Shown in pieces: positions 21,801-30,040 of a stretch of 30,746 nucleotides of DNA. The notes under the pieces are model-generated. The model was given only the letters and a program-made list of their open reading frames with translations. It made no database searches and had not been told where the DNA came from. Every line of letters starts with the position of its first letter. The first letter of the stretch is position 1. The translations under genes were made by a program, and so were the position numbers. Source of the stretch: Isoetes engelmannii (taxonomy: Eukaryota; Streptophyta; Lycopodiopsida; Isoetales; Isoetaceae); assembly GCA_011763485.2 (NCBI GenBank), contig JAANSK020300378.1, forward strand, positions 1 through 30,746. The letters are read 5' to 3'.

Positions 21801-24800
21801 GGTTGGTAGGGGCAAAATGTTAGTCGTGAAGATCGGAAATGTCCAATGTGTGATCTAAACATGGTTGAATCAGAAGAACATTTCATTTTTACCCGCCCAA
21901 CCTACTACATTATTAGAGGCAGATACCATTGTCTTTTTAAAGACCCCACATTTGTATGGCAACTATCAGAAATGTCTCTCTCTTTGTGTATGAACTACCC
22001 CTAGAAAGGAGAAACATACTCAAACAAAAGACTTGGCACTGTTTAAGAAGATAAAATGATCAACAGTTGCAAAAGATAAAAGGTCTTTCCAGAATAGGCC
22101 GAGCATCAAGCGTCAAAGCAAGTAAAAAAGGGGTATTATAAATTACTTTGCAGCAGTCACAAAAGAAATGGGCTACTTCCATCAAACCCTTCTTGAGCAG
22201 ATTCTTATCATAAATTCTGTTAGATTATAAATATGAGGGTTTTCCTCTTTGAGATCTGAAATATTGTATGTTTTATTGCAATCAATGCATGCTTTTTTGT
22301 ATTGTGGATGTTATGGAGAGGTTAGAAGGCAATATGGTATACTTGCAGGTTCCTTGGCCGAACTCTTTGGACTTGAGGCAAAGCACTTGGTTCATATTTG
22401 ACTGATGTACTTCAGATTTTGTTTGCAATTGGAACTCCCAAAAACAACTCAAAACAGTATTAGTTACAATGGTTGTGACTTTATGTAGCCACTAGTGATG
22501 ACATGGTTTGATATTGATAACGATGACGTGGCAATATCACAGCCAGCAAGTTTTGTTATTTCAATTCTAACAAAGTTTATGGTATTAGCTTGTCAACTCA
22601 ACATTCTTTTGAATCAGAGGGTGCAGGGTGCTAAGTTTCCATTCAGATTGTTATTGTGGCCAACAAAGGCACTCCCAAAGTATCTGCATGAAACAAAGTC
22701 TTTGTATTGCAGTCTGTTTTCTGTTTCTCATCTGATTAGTCAGGGAATATTTATCTTATGCTTTTTGTCTACAATTTATTGATCTAATCTCTTCTAATTG
22801 TCTGGATGTTATTTAAAAGGTCGTTATGCTGACTCTCAGATTTAATGTTTTTCAGATGCTTCCAGTAAGGCTGGGTCACAGCCTATGGGATCTTCAGTTA
22901 ACAGTCTAAACGAACCAAGACCCTTGAAGGCCTTTCTGTCTTCACATAATGATTTTTTTAACGGGGCGCAGCAAGCTATCACTAACCTAGAAACGTCAGA
23001 CAATGTTATACAGAGAACATTGGGAGTACAATGTCCAGGTATTTTTAATATTACTGCTTATTAATGTAAATTAGATTTTTAGTTAGCGGTCAGAGCATTA
23101 CATACAATTCTGCTGAGTTTTGTGGTCTAGTTAGGTCTGTTTTCTTCCTAGCCTGAGGAAATGTAGGTCAATATTAAAGATAGTTAGATAATGCATTGGT
23201 TGTAACAACCATGTTACCTACCTTTTTAAGTTATGGAAATTGTGGCAGGTTCTTCGAGCATGGTTGGGTCACCAGTTGCAAGACCTCCAAATGACGTTCT
23301 AGACGAGCGAAGGCCCTCAAATGTGATTCCAAACGAGAATAATGTCCATGGGAGAAATCAACAAGCTGTCCTTAACAACAATGAAACACAGGATGCAAGA
23401 CATTCAGGTATTTCTTTATCTATCGCTATTGTCCATTCTTGTCCACAAACATAGATGAATTTTTGTCATAAAAAATAACAGCGTGCAGGGAGCTTAAAGA
23501 ACTCGTGAAACAGTACTATGTCATGACCTATGATGATGTTGCACACTCACTGCCTCTCATCTAGAATACATATTATAATAACTTCAATAACCCTCTTTGA
23601 GTGCCAATTCCATTATGGCCTTCATCATGAATTTCCAAGTGAGTCATCAGGCAGCTCCGTAGCTGCAGGGCAAGATACCAGATATTTATGGCTGGATGCC
23701 ATTTCTCCCCTGGTCAGATCAATTACAAAAAATTATTGTTATGCAACTAAACCGTTGATATCTTTGGTATTCAGACAGCAGGGTTTGTTGCTTCGTAATC
23801 CAATAAGAATCGAGAAACATATGTGGTAGTAAGTCAGCATCTGTGTACAACTGCAAAGAGAATCTTGCAGACCTGTTATCGAATACCTCATTGGTTGTGC
23901 CTTTAAGTGGCATGCAATATTCCAAAGACTCCTCTACGGTGTGGCTGAATCTACTCACCTCTCTCTCATCAGAAAAGATACGGCTGAGTAACTGCTAGGT
24001 GTATGAAGGAACCTACCAATTTGGATCATTGAACCCTGCTCAAAAGCCGTATCGGCTGGCTTGCACATGGTCCTATAAAAGCTGTCCTTAATACGATTGA
24101 GTAATCTTCTTGTCAAAGGCCAAGGTCAATAATTTCAAAAATAGCCTTTGAAACCTCTTTGATCGGCTGCAACAAGTAAACGAATTTGAGGACTTGGAAA
24201 GATTAGAAAATGCCCCAATTGCTATAGTATTTATGAAGAATCAAGAAATGTAATTATTACATTGTAATATACTGGCTTATACAACCAATATTGATGATGT
24301 GGCACCATGATGACGTGGCATCATTGGCCCACTCATATATTATTAGGGCATTAAGTTAGAGTGAATGTTTCTAGCTTTAACACACCCACTGAAACCGAAC
24401 TTTAATTTGAAAATGAAAGAACTGGAAGTATTTCAGGTTTTGAGTGAGTAACACGCAGTAGAGTCTCCACCAACCTGAACTGAGAACCAATGAGTGGTTT
24501 GGTCATGCCGCCATCTGCAGCTGTTTCTCTGCTTCACAATACTGGAGATTCAAAAGAGACAGCTGCAACTGCTCTCTACCAAAGCAAACCTTTATATCCA
24601 TGTGCTTGGTATCTACATTATGGTCTATCAAGTCTATACCACCTGAATTATCAACCAGTATCTATGCTGACTTAATAGGCTGCTGGAGATCTTGAAAGAT
24701 ATGCAGCAACCATAGCATCTCCCGTGTTCCAGTACGAAGAGCGTTGAGCTCAGCCTCTATTGTACTAAGACTAACAGTAGCTTGTTTCCTTGAACCCAAG

Positions 24801-26900
24801 TAATCACACAGGTATCAAAAAAGGAAACATAGCCTGTAATAGGTTTTCTATGATCAAGATCATTACCACCTATATGCTCATCTCTGGCATGCCAAAGATG
24901 TTCCTTAAGGCAACTCTGCTGCAACAAATGTAGACTCGTGATTCACATCCTCTATACTTGCATCACCAGTTGCAAGAACCTTCAACTGCAAGAAAATCAA
25001 AGTTCTCAAAGCTGACATGTTTCTTGTCTTTATTAAATGTAGGAAGCGAAAGAAGATTAGCATTGAAATCTAGAAGGTGACCCTTATTTTGGACATAAAA
25101 CCCCTACTGGGGATTTGGAATGCATAGGTCCTTTGGCTTGTGACTGACAAACATTACCGTTGCCCATAGCCACCAAAACAAAATGATAACATAATGATCT
25201 TAAAGTTGGGAAGATGCTTAGAATCCATCATATAGGGAGGAGATACAACGTTCTGACCTGTAGGAATAGCATAGGCGAGATACATTAGTATGCATGGAAG
25301 ATAAAACTCACATGCCGGAAATTGCATTAGCCTCTCTTGTTGCTGAAGTGGAAGATTGAGAGGCATTAGAATTAGAACTCTGCATCAAGCTTTTAAAATC
25401 TGGGCATTGATTCTTATAGTGACCTTTCTGCAAAAACAAGTCACTTGGGATCTGTCCTTCGTTGGTCTGCCATCTTGCCTTGCTTTGCTGACCCATAGCC
25501 AAATTAAGTTGAGCAAGCTGAGTCTCTGCTTTTTTATACTTCTGGTTACATTCTGACTCTTCTTGAGCCAAAACATTGTGAACTTCGTTAATGTCCATTT
25601 GTAGTCCCTTGCAGTCTCAATGGATCAAATAATGTTCTGATACTTGGCATCATCGGGTCCATTCATATATTATTAAGGCATTAAGTTAGAGTGAAAGTTT
25701 TTTAGCATAACTCCTGAAGGAAATGTGCCCAGATTGCTGAATTGCAATCTGCTGTGGAGCAAACTCTTTTAACATATGACCACACAAGGACCGGAAGAGC
25801 ACATATTCAGCGAAAGCAGCACAAAGGTAGGCTTGGAAGCGATAGTAGTTTTTTCTTGTAGTTCTTATAAGTCAAATCTCAACCTGATTAGAGAGCCAAC
25901 GTCCTGATTAATGGCCACCTTTTCAACTCTCTAGAGTCTCTCTTCAACTCTCTAGATGACTCTGATATCATGATAGTATGAACATATGGAAAAGAGTTTA
26001 CGAGAATGTAGGAGATAGAATACACGCTAAGGTAGGTGCCTACACACTTATGAAACAAAATTATTAACTATTCCAGGGCCTTTTATTAACGAGCCTCAAC
26101 GATTTAATTGCCCCGAAAGTGTATGGATTTTTTTCCAGATTTTAGGGATTATATAATTAATTTAGTTTATGACACAAAAACTGTTATAAACCAATTTCGG
26201 ATAACAACATAGATATTCGGGCTATAGACCAATAGAGAATAGAACCAACTTCTAAGAAAACAGGCAATGCAGTAATTCTATTCTAATAAATGTCTCGTAG
26301 TTAGCGTAGTAGCAAGAAATGAGGAAATAGGTCATTTAACAGGTTAAACATAATTATGTGATGCTCTTTATAGGGTATTTTATTGATCTAATTAGGCCAC
26401 GTTCTGATGCTTATGCAGATAATCAAAGTACGGCAAGAGACAAAACAAAGTGCTTGTCTACAAGGGAAAAATGCTGGAGGTTTCTGAAAACCAAGGCATC
26501 TATTCGCAAACCAAGGCATCTTAGTAGAAGGATTGTCACTCAGGCAGCCAGCAATGTGAGAGGGAAGAAGCATCTCGCTTTTAGACATCGTTTGATACAG
26601 GATCAGGAAACTTCAATGCTTCCTTTTCGTGTCCCTACGCCTCCATTGCAGGATGAGAGTATGCGTATTCCTGAAAAAGAGAACATTTCTGATAACATTG
26701 GCATGAAAGTGAGGGAATGTGAAGGAGAAAAAAACAGAGAGAAAATTGTGACTTTTCGACCAATGGATGTAGAAGTCCTAATTTTGATGGAGGAGCTTGC
26801 TCAAAAGATCAATTTCTTGAAAGAGTTGCTCCATGCAGACAGTTTGACACATTGGAATGCAAACAAGGTTACTTGGAAGGTAACAAAAGTAGAATCTTGA
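6724..26900 (+). CDS. Agenet (Tudor-like) domain protein, ten-exon model
   Basis: Exons: 6724-6819, 6890-6947, 7027-7259, 8124-8243, 11939-12050, 22856-23038, 23249-23407, 23482-23537 (tentative), 25733-25826, 26374-26900. Every junction keeps phase; the total is 1638 nt, 545 codons plus stop. Residues about 10-51 (AGQYVESKSHVNGYRGAWFR onward) and about 101-163 (WRVGDHVDAWIDECYWQGVI, then LRPSLCWSPKTGW) are two Agenet modules. This fold is plant-enriched and related to Tudor; family members are often chromatin- or RNA-associated. The link between them has the ELMLRPSFP motif typical of a plant Agenet group. The middle is Ser/Asn-rich; the C-terminal part has basic clusters (about 395-445) compatible with nuclear localisation, then a short predicted helix. 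The function is not known to me. The start at 6724 was chosen because it sits just before the first Agenet strand; the frame is open back to 6607, so an upstream coding exon is possible. Confidence 0.8.
6890..6947 (+). CDS. Agenet gene exon 2
   Basis: It encodes VEEVKGDRISLSYIDFPDE, the second half of Agenet module 1; YxDFPDE is characteristic. The acceptor is TTTCTCAG|G and the donor A|GTGAGT, ending in phase 1. Intron 1 is only 70 bases. Confidence 0.85.
7027..7259 (+). CDS. Agenet gene exon 3
   Basis: It encodes residues 52-129: the linker with ELMLRPSFPLVV and the first strands of Agenet module 2 (WRVGDHVDAW, CYWQGVIESI). The acceptor is GTGTAG|AG, phase 1, and the donor GAAG|GTATAA, phase 0. 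Confidence 0.85.
8124..8243 (+). CDS. Agenet gene exon 4
   Basis: It encodes 40 residues that complete Agenet module 2 (VKWPEVPDGEGG, LRPSLCWSPKTGW). The acceptor is GGTGCAG|GTG and the donor CAG|GTACAA, phase 0 at both ends. Confidence 0.85.
8370..9219. mobile_element. LTR-retrotransposon remnant (fossil), probably Copia-like
   Basis: A primer-binding-site-like TGGTATCAGATGCC (8403-8416, plus strand) follows a TTCAACA, as at the end of plant LTRs. An LTR-like edge (TGTTAGAG on the minus strand) lies at 9219. The sequence inside that edge shares TGATGACGTGGCA and the TTAGAGT...TCTAACAC context with the LTR fragment at 24280-24382. The two ends point in different directions, so this may be more than one degraded fragment. 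No intact coding region remains and the element looks old and thoroughly broken. Confidence 0.4.
9463..9670 (-). mobile_element. LINE ORF-end fragment, minus strand
   Basis: The minus strand encodes IRYEVQKCIALFLHQRTDKE, closely matching IRYEDQKCKALFLHQMTVQR in the neighbouring LINE (about 10090-10165). It is a separate fragment of the same family, lying directly beyond the CTTT-repeat tail of that LINE. Confidence 0.6.
9671..11720 (-). mobile_element. 5'-truncated LINE in intron 4, minus strand
   Basis: Reading the minus strand from about 11720: QGCPLSPTLFGLHIDELESF (RT, about 11450-11530), a degraded YADDMVL catalytic core (about 11395-11420), a later RT/thumb part (YTYLHVQFKGPVF, about 11160-11205; RIERMQIDFLSKM, about 10925-10970; IILAEFSATPLQL, about 10860-10900) and a C-terminal Cys/His segment (EEHFIFTCPIYYEIRGRFHC, about 10185-10250). 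A 3' untranslated region follows, ending in the family terminal motif and a CTTT-repeat tail at 9674-9700. Frames shift several times and the 5' half is missing. It lies antisense to the host gene. Confidence 0.85.
11939..12050 (+). CDS. Agenet gene exon 5 (GC donor)
   Basis: It encodes GVRSAQCVQVVHPKERKENT and on to QNKSFS. The acceptor is GGCTGCCAG|GGG, phase 0, matching exon 4. The donor is TTTCAG|GCAAGC, phase 1: a GC donor of the known GC-AG class with a strong AG|GCAAG context. Joining to exon 6 (AT|GCTTCC) restores the frame. I know no homologue of this linker segment, so support is phase, splice sites and an open frame. Confidence 0.65.
12051..13089. other. Intron 5, proximal part
   Basis: No recognisable element. 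Two loosely similar stretches (about 12695-12770 and 12820-12895, sharing GGATCTTTACGATCAAGAACCT-like words) suggest an old local duplication. Confidence 0.4.
13344..13413. repeat. 35-base tandem duplication in left arm
   Basis: Two copies (13344-13378 and 13379-13413) differ by one base. The right arm has a single copy. Confidence 0.9.
13439..13466. repeat. 14-base tandem duplication (TGTTTAAATTGCAA x2)
   Basis: Exact; single copy in the right arm. Confidence 0.85.
13497..13541. repeat. Two adjacent micro-duplications (13 and 10 bases)
   Basis: GGTCTAGGGTGCT occurs twice (13497-13522) and TGACACAAAA occurs twice (13522-13541). Each is single in the right arm. Confidence 0.85.
13595..13620. 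repeat. 13-base tandem duplication
   Basis: GACGAAACTTGAG followed by GACGAAACTTGTG; single in the right arm. Confidence 0.8.
13977..14021. repeat. Two adjacent micro-duplications (9 and 13 bases)
   Basis: TACCGTGCA occurs twice (13977-13994) and AAATTGCAAGCAC twice (13996-14021). The right arm has one of each. Confidence 0.85.
14115..14134. repeat. 10-base tandem duplication (AACTAGCTCC x2)
   Basis: Exact; single, slightly diverged unit in the right arm. Confidence 0.8.
14528..14559. repeat. 16-base tandem duplication (TTGATTAACCTAGAAA x2)
   Basis: Exact; the right arm has one diverged unit. Confidence 0.85.
15003..15142. repeat. 70-base tandem duplication in left arm
   Basis: Copies 15003-15072 and 15073-15142 differ at one position that I can see. 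It is the longest of the left-arm duplications. Confidence 0.9.
16443..18720 (-). mobile_element. Copia-type LTR retrotransposon fragment (fossil), minus strand
   Basis: Reading the minus strand from about 18720: gag N-terminus (LDGTNYISWSEFFEVYLGLL, about 18340-18400), gag body (KYQNFIG...KTTRNCKWTF, about 17930-18000), CCHC region remnant (KGHYRNQYPD, about 17735-17765), GAG-pre-integrase (about 17100-17350) and part of the integrase (PYEALYGSKPDVQELQVFGC, about 16530-16595). It ends exactly where the left arm begins, so everything downstream of the integrase is absent. The element is broken in many places and looks old. It lies antisense in intron 5. Confidence 0.85.
18890..18985 (+). repeat. 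LINE 3'-terminal motif with T/C tail, plus strand
   Basis: CTCATAGACCCTATGGGTCT, then TTATAGATGTTAATAG and a long TTTC-rich tail: the same terminal motif as the other LINE 3' ends in the window. No coding part is attached. Confidence 0.7.
19212..19320 (-). repeat. LINE 3'-terminal motif with AAAG tail, minus strand
   Basis: A GAAAGAAAGAAAG tail at 19217-19230 is followed by TATATTAACGTCTACGAAAG and about 75 further bases matching the LINE 3' end at 9671-9780. No coding part is attached. Confidence 0.75.
19562..19677. repeat. 58-base tandem duplication
   Basis: Copies start at 19562 and 19620 and are identical over about 49 bases (CTTTAATGATTTTGGATAAA onward). Confidence 0.9.
19731..19834. 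repeat. 52-base tandem duplication
   Basis: Copies 19731-19782 and 19783-19834 differ only at the last base. They abut the 5' edge of the next LINE fragment. Confidence 0.95.
19840..22210 (+). mobile_element. 5'-truncated LINE in intron 5, interrupted by an insert
   Basis: The first part (19840-20491) has RT motifs: a degraded QGCPLS region, then LLYADDVVLISSCPQGLQK (about 20050-20105) carrying the catalytic YADD, then YTYLGVEFAGPLFRLREAGQ (about 20235-20310). After an insert of about 820 bases the element resumes (about 21310-22210) with IMLTEFNVRL, LPLFQYNLRADNL (about 21535-21580) and the Cys/His tail CPMCDLNMVESEEHFIF (about 21835-21890). Frames are interrupted several times. It belongs to the same family as the minus-strand LINE in intron 4 but is in sense with the host gene. 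Confidence 0.85.
20492..21310. mobile_element. Unidentified insert within the LINE
   Basis: LINE coding similarity stops after ATGATTAGAAGT (ends near 20491) and resumes at about 21310 (VSHDIMLTEF), so about 820 bases look inserted. Both ends carry an AACAATTG word (20494-20501 and 21241-21248). A short TA run lies at about 20992-21005. There is no coding sequence or recognisable terminal structure. It could be a non-autonomous element, but I cannot name it. Confidence 0.45.
22211..22855. other. Intron 5, distal part
   Basis: No gene is recognised. It includes a TGATGACGTGGCA-like word at 22522-22533 shared with the LTR remnants in introns 4 and 8, so part of it may be LTR-derived. A frame at 22495-22782 is open for 95 codons but matches nothing I know. 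Confidence 0.4.
22856..23038 (+). CDS. Agenet gene exon 6 (duplicated exon, copy A)
   Basis: It encodes ASSKAGSQPMGSSVNSLNEP onward, 61 residues counting the shared Asp. The acceptor is TTTTTCAG|AT and the donor CCAG|GTATTT; phase 1 at both ends. It shares CTAxACGAxCxAAGxCCCT with exon 7, and the products share GS...L.E.RP...QQA..N.ET.D. A 1-1 symmetric exon can duplicate without changing frame. Confidence 0.7.
23249..23407 (+). CDS. Agenet gene exon 7 (duplicated exon, copy B)
   Basis: It encodes SSSMVGSPVARPPNDVLDER onward to QDARHS. The acceptor is TTGTGGCAG|GT and the donor TTCAG|GTATTT; phase 1 at both ends. It appears to be a diverged tandem copy of exon 6. The intervening intron is 210 bases. 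Confidence 0.7.
23482..23537 (+). CDS. Agenet gene exon 8 (tentative)
   Basis: Acceptor ATAACAG|CG, phase 1, opening a frame ACRELKELVKQYYVMTYDD. An exon with phases 1 then 0 is required between exons 7 and 9, and this is the only candidate I see in 23408-25732. The donor is uncertain: GAT|GTTGCA (end 23537) and CTC|GTGAAA (end 23504) both keep the frame, and neither is strong. Confidence 0.4.
23562..24279. other. Intron 8, proximal part
   Basis: No gene is recognised. The 3' LTR of the following Copia fossil probably extends into this stretch, but I cannot place its far end. Confidence 0.35.
24280..25707 (-). mobile_element. Copia-type LTR retrotransposon fragment (fossil), minus strand, intron 8
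   Basis: Two copies of an LTR-end stretch of about 45 bases (TCATATATTATTAxGGCATT onward) frame it at about 24335-24382 and 25661-25707. The parts seen on the minus strand are gag with a CCHC-type segment (KGHYKNQCPDFK, about 25400-25440), a piece matching the GAG-pre-integrase region (about 24900-25170) and an RNase H remnant (about 24690-24830). It is related to the Copia fossil in intron 5 (shared AETQLAQLNLAMGQ / AEAHIAQLNLAMAQ). It is far shorter than a complete element, broken in many places and clearly inactive. Confidence 0.75.
25733..25826 (+). CDS. Agenet gene exon 9
   Basis: It encodes IAELQSAVEQTLLTYDHTRT, then GRAHIQRKQHK: an amphipathic segment with a basic end. The acceptor is GTGCCCAG|ATT, phase 0, and the donor AAAG|GTAGGC, phase 1. 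It starts only about 25 bases from the edge of the Copia fossil. Upstream in-frame stops show it cannot be read from within the intron. Confidence 0.65.
26374..26900 (+). CDS. Agenet gene exon 10 (last exon)
   Basis: This is the longest exon: 175 residues and stop, from GYFIDLIRPRSDAY to TWKVTKVES. It has basic clusters (KASIRKPRHLSRR, RGKKHLAFRHR), an acidic/charged middle and a C-terminal helix-like EELAQKINFLKELL followed by W-x-V-T-K. The acceptor is TTTATAG|GG, phase 1. The bases from 26775 on are duplicated in inverted form at 16317-16442. A partial 20-base direct repeat (CCAAGGCATC at 26491 and 26511) lies in the basic region. Confidence 0.75.
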
Positions 26901-29900
26901 AGAATTGGAGGAAACTTTGTAAAGTAGTGTGTTCCACAAAATAGTTTTGTCCCAGGTGTATAATTTTGTCGGAAGTGTAAGATGCCAAGTGCATATTTTT
27001 GCCCCATAGGTTGAAAGCACAGCTGAATCAAAGCACGGCTTGCTGCTTCCATGTGTAAATGTGTAATGTATACCTGTGGTTTTTGAGGCAACTAGTGTAT
27101 ATATACGGGGAATTTCCAAGGCAATGAATATCAAGGTTTTCTCTTCAGATCAGATTTGCAATGAAATCGCACAACAAGTGTGACAAGTATATCCCTTTCA
27201 AATATTTATTGCTTTGTGTCCGTATCTCCTCCGTCAAGTAAATTGGGTATTCTTGCATCCCAGAATAGAAGCTCGAGTGCCATTCTTGCAGACAACCGGA
27301 AGATGGAGGTAAGCAAAGCTGATGTTTATAATGCACATCTCGTGTGGATTAGAGGCAACCAAACTGTTTCCACTACCTTCACTGATATCGAAGCTGTGGC
27401 ATGAATCAACTGGTTCTCTGTCATAAATCTACGAATTAGGATTAGCTTTTCAACGTCGCAAGTCACTTGTTGAATCCTTTATTTGTAGTAAATCTCTTAC
27501 TATCTTCGTTGCACGTTTTAGGATTCCAGCATGTACTAGTTGTGCTATCTGTGACCAACTTGTGAGATGGTGTTATTATAGAAGTAATGACACTAAATCC
27601 ACCTTTCCTTCTCTTGAAGTATGCTTTTTAGCACGGTAACCCGAGTATTATAGGTTCAACAAACAAGCCCAATTTTAGACCATCCCTGTACCTGTTTGTT
27701 GTTGATTTTGCATGCCCAAAACCATCTTTTTGTTCAGTTTTCCATGCCCAACAATGCATACCATACAATTTTCTTGGATCTCGTTGGGGCATGTAGAGAT
27801 GTTGCAAAGAAGTTTTTTTTTTCTTTAAAGAGTGGAGATTTACAACTTGAAGATCAATGCATTATCTCCCCAGGATAACCTTGGAAGAACTATAAAGAAA
27901 TATGTCAAGTTCCTGTAATGCAACTTTAACATTAAAGTTGTCTAGGAGACCATTTCAGGTTCATTGATCAGAATTGGTCTAGCATACCCCTGCCACTTAA
28001 ATCCATGTATTTAACAGAAGAAATTTCAATTTTACAATATAACACCATTTTTTATTCTTAATGTCTTATAAGGATTTCATGACTAGTAGATTCACCCATA
28101 CGTTGTGGTGATTGTTCAAACTTTAGTGAAACTGGCAGTTTTTCTACCAGTCCAAAACTTCAGTTTTTCTACCTTGCTAAAATTGAGAGTAGTTGTTTTA
28201 TGATAAAATGCATTGAGTTCCATGTTCCTGTATTTGGTGGCTATCATTTAACACCAATTGAAGTCGTTAAACTCCATTTTGCTAAAAAAACCTTGCTCAA
28301 GATTGGTCAATTATTTCTCCTTATAGATTATAAGTTTTGACTTAATTTTTGTGGCTATGAGCTGTTAACTATAAAGGCTACAGTACAATGATTTTCAGAG
28401 ACGTTCATAAGTTATAATAATGTCAATATTAACTAAACAATTTCGTATACAAAATCCAGATAAAAAATGTATGTTATAATGCTATAATAAAGCCCATCTA
28501 TAAGTCTTACGAAGGTGATGAATGATGCATTCTATATATAAGATATCAAGTCAAATATAGTGTAGCTAATATGTAATCATGTATTTTCTAGAGTTAATTA
28601 AGATCTCCAGTAATAGGATCATCTGGAAGTTAGGAAAGGAATTTCATTTGGGGTGGCACAGAAGAAGGGGCTGATGTCAAGGTCAGTTGGAAAAAGTGCC
28701 TTTTGCCGAAGCACTGTGGGGGCTTGGGATGATCCATTTTCTTTTACAGAGCACAGTATTGATCTCCAAGTTCATCTGGAGGATCCTAAACAATAGTGAG
28801 GAATCTCCAGGCTCCCGGCTTCTGTACCAGTCCTTGCAGTTTTGCGTCTCCTTTGGTTCTTGGTCAATTAAGCCATTGCTTCCCTGAGCTCTTTTCCATC
28901 CACTATTAGCTTATCCTAATGCTTCTCCTTTCTTCAAGGGGTTGCTTGATGCATGCGACACCGTACACACTCTTTCCCATTTCCATCCTATGGCAAGGAG
29001 TTTTACTGGAGCGAGTTGGTGGATTCTTTTGGGTGATAACCAAACAGATGCGCCTCTAGTATCATCAATTCATCCCATGACACAACGGCGCTGGAGACCA
29101 CCAGGCGTGCTTACAATTTCTGCATGGTATAATGAGACACGATTGCTAACATGGGAAGAATTCCGGACCAAGTTCCTCCTTTTGAAATGGGATTATGCAA
29201 TTTGGTAAAAGGTAGTCTCCGTACTTCCTCCTATACCACAAGTAGTAGGCTACCATCTTTGAGTGATTCATGAGAATGTTAAGGTCAAGCACTTGGTTAA
29301 TTCTATGTATAAGATCCTTCTTGCTGCTGAGGTGTTGCCCCCTCACAAAAGTGGCCTTTGGTGGTACCAGTGAATCAACAGAAAGCAGTTTAGAAATGGG
29401 CTTGGGATAAGCTACTCCATTCCAAGTTGTCAGTTTTGTGGTGGCAGATCATCTATAGATGTGTGCGTGTCAATGTGCTGGTCCACAGGTTTCGTCCTCA
29501 AGTGTCTGCGGCATGCCCCTTATGTGCTCAAAGGACTGAGACGATTGAGGATTCTTTCTTTTTGTGTCAGCACGCTAAACCGGCTTGGTTGTGGCTTCAA
29601 AGTCTATTCAATTGCAATTTAAACAGTCAATAGGTGTTATTGGCAGTGTACCCAAGTTCCTGGGACAATGTGGCAAAGACGGCATTTCATCTGGCTTCAG
29701 CATGGATCATTTGGTCAATTTGGAAAAGAAGAAATCTCTTCAACTTCAAGGGCATTAGAACCCCTGATGTTCAAGTGCTTGTTGAAGCTAGACAACGCAT
29801 TGTCAAAGACTATATATCTTCTTCATTTAAGGACGAAGTGAAGAATCATATTTGCATCCACTATCTTCATATTAACACTTATGTATAACTCTTTCGAATA

Positions 29901-29940
29901 CTGTATATTCAAGGTGGCGGGTGGTTTTGCTCTGGTGGAC
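26775..29940 (+). repeat. Right arm of large inverted repeat
   Basis: It is the reverse complement of 13090-16442. It starts at GTCCTAATTTTGATGG inside exon 10, passes through the stop at 26898-26900 and the downstream flank, and ends in the LINE 3' part at CTCTGGTGGA. Because this arm is continuous with the intact gene and with the LINE's own poly(A), it is most simply the source and the left arm the derived copy. Confidence 0.9.
26901..28589 (+). other. 3' flank / probable 3' untranslated region of the Agenet gene
   Basis: No new gene. Open frames of 60-118 codons here have counterparts in the left arm, but the changes between arms mostly alter residues, so they are unlikely to be coding. 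A TGTAAATGTGTAATGTAT stretch at about 27053-27070 and AATAAA at about 28485 are possible polyadenylation signals. The true end is not determinable here. Confidence 0.5.
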
Positions 29941-30040
29941 AATTTCTTCACTGAGTTTTCAATCCCCCATCTATGTTTGTACTTTCTTCTTATAAATAGA
30001 GTTTCACGTCCTTAAAAAAAAAAAAAAAAAAAAAAAAAAA
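28590..30040 (+). mobile_element. 5'-truncated L1-type LINE with poly(A) tail
   Basis: The plus strand encodes the C-terminal third of a plant L1-type ORF2. It has a WGGTEEGADVKVSWKKCLLP-like segment (about 28650-28710), GGLGMIHFLLQS and FIWRILNN (about 28715-28800), a zinc-binding segment CPLCAQRTETIEDSFFLCQH (about 29515-29575) and AWIIWSIWKRRNLFNFKGI (about 29700-29760). A short 3' untranslated region and a run of 27 A (30014-30040) follow. Frames are interrupted. It is a different LINE lineage from those in introns 4 and 5: poly(A) rather than microsatellite tail. Its inverted copy in the left arm lacks the tail. Confidence 0.85.

Noticed and set aside
22495-22782. A 95-codon frame in distal intron 5 as an extra exon
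   Set aside because: No phase-compatible splice pair joins it between exons 5 and 6, and its sequence matches no family; exon 5 already joins exon 6 in frame.
26358-26900. A separate 180-residue gene starting at ATG 26358
   Set aside because: The acceptor TTTATAG at 26367-26373 and the phase match with exon 9 make it the last exon of the Agenet gene.
26778-27134. A 118-codon minus-strand frame nearly identical in the other arm (16083-16439)
   Set aside because: It overlaps the gene's coding end in antisense, matches no family, and its conservation is explained by the overall similarity of the arms here.
27180-27404. A 74-codon frame conserved in both arms (counterpart 15811-16035)
   Set aside because: Seven of 74 residues differ with about as many base changes, so nearly all changes alter the protein; this is not the pattern of a maintained gene.
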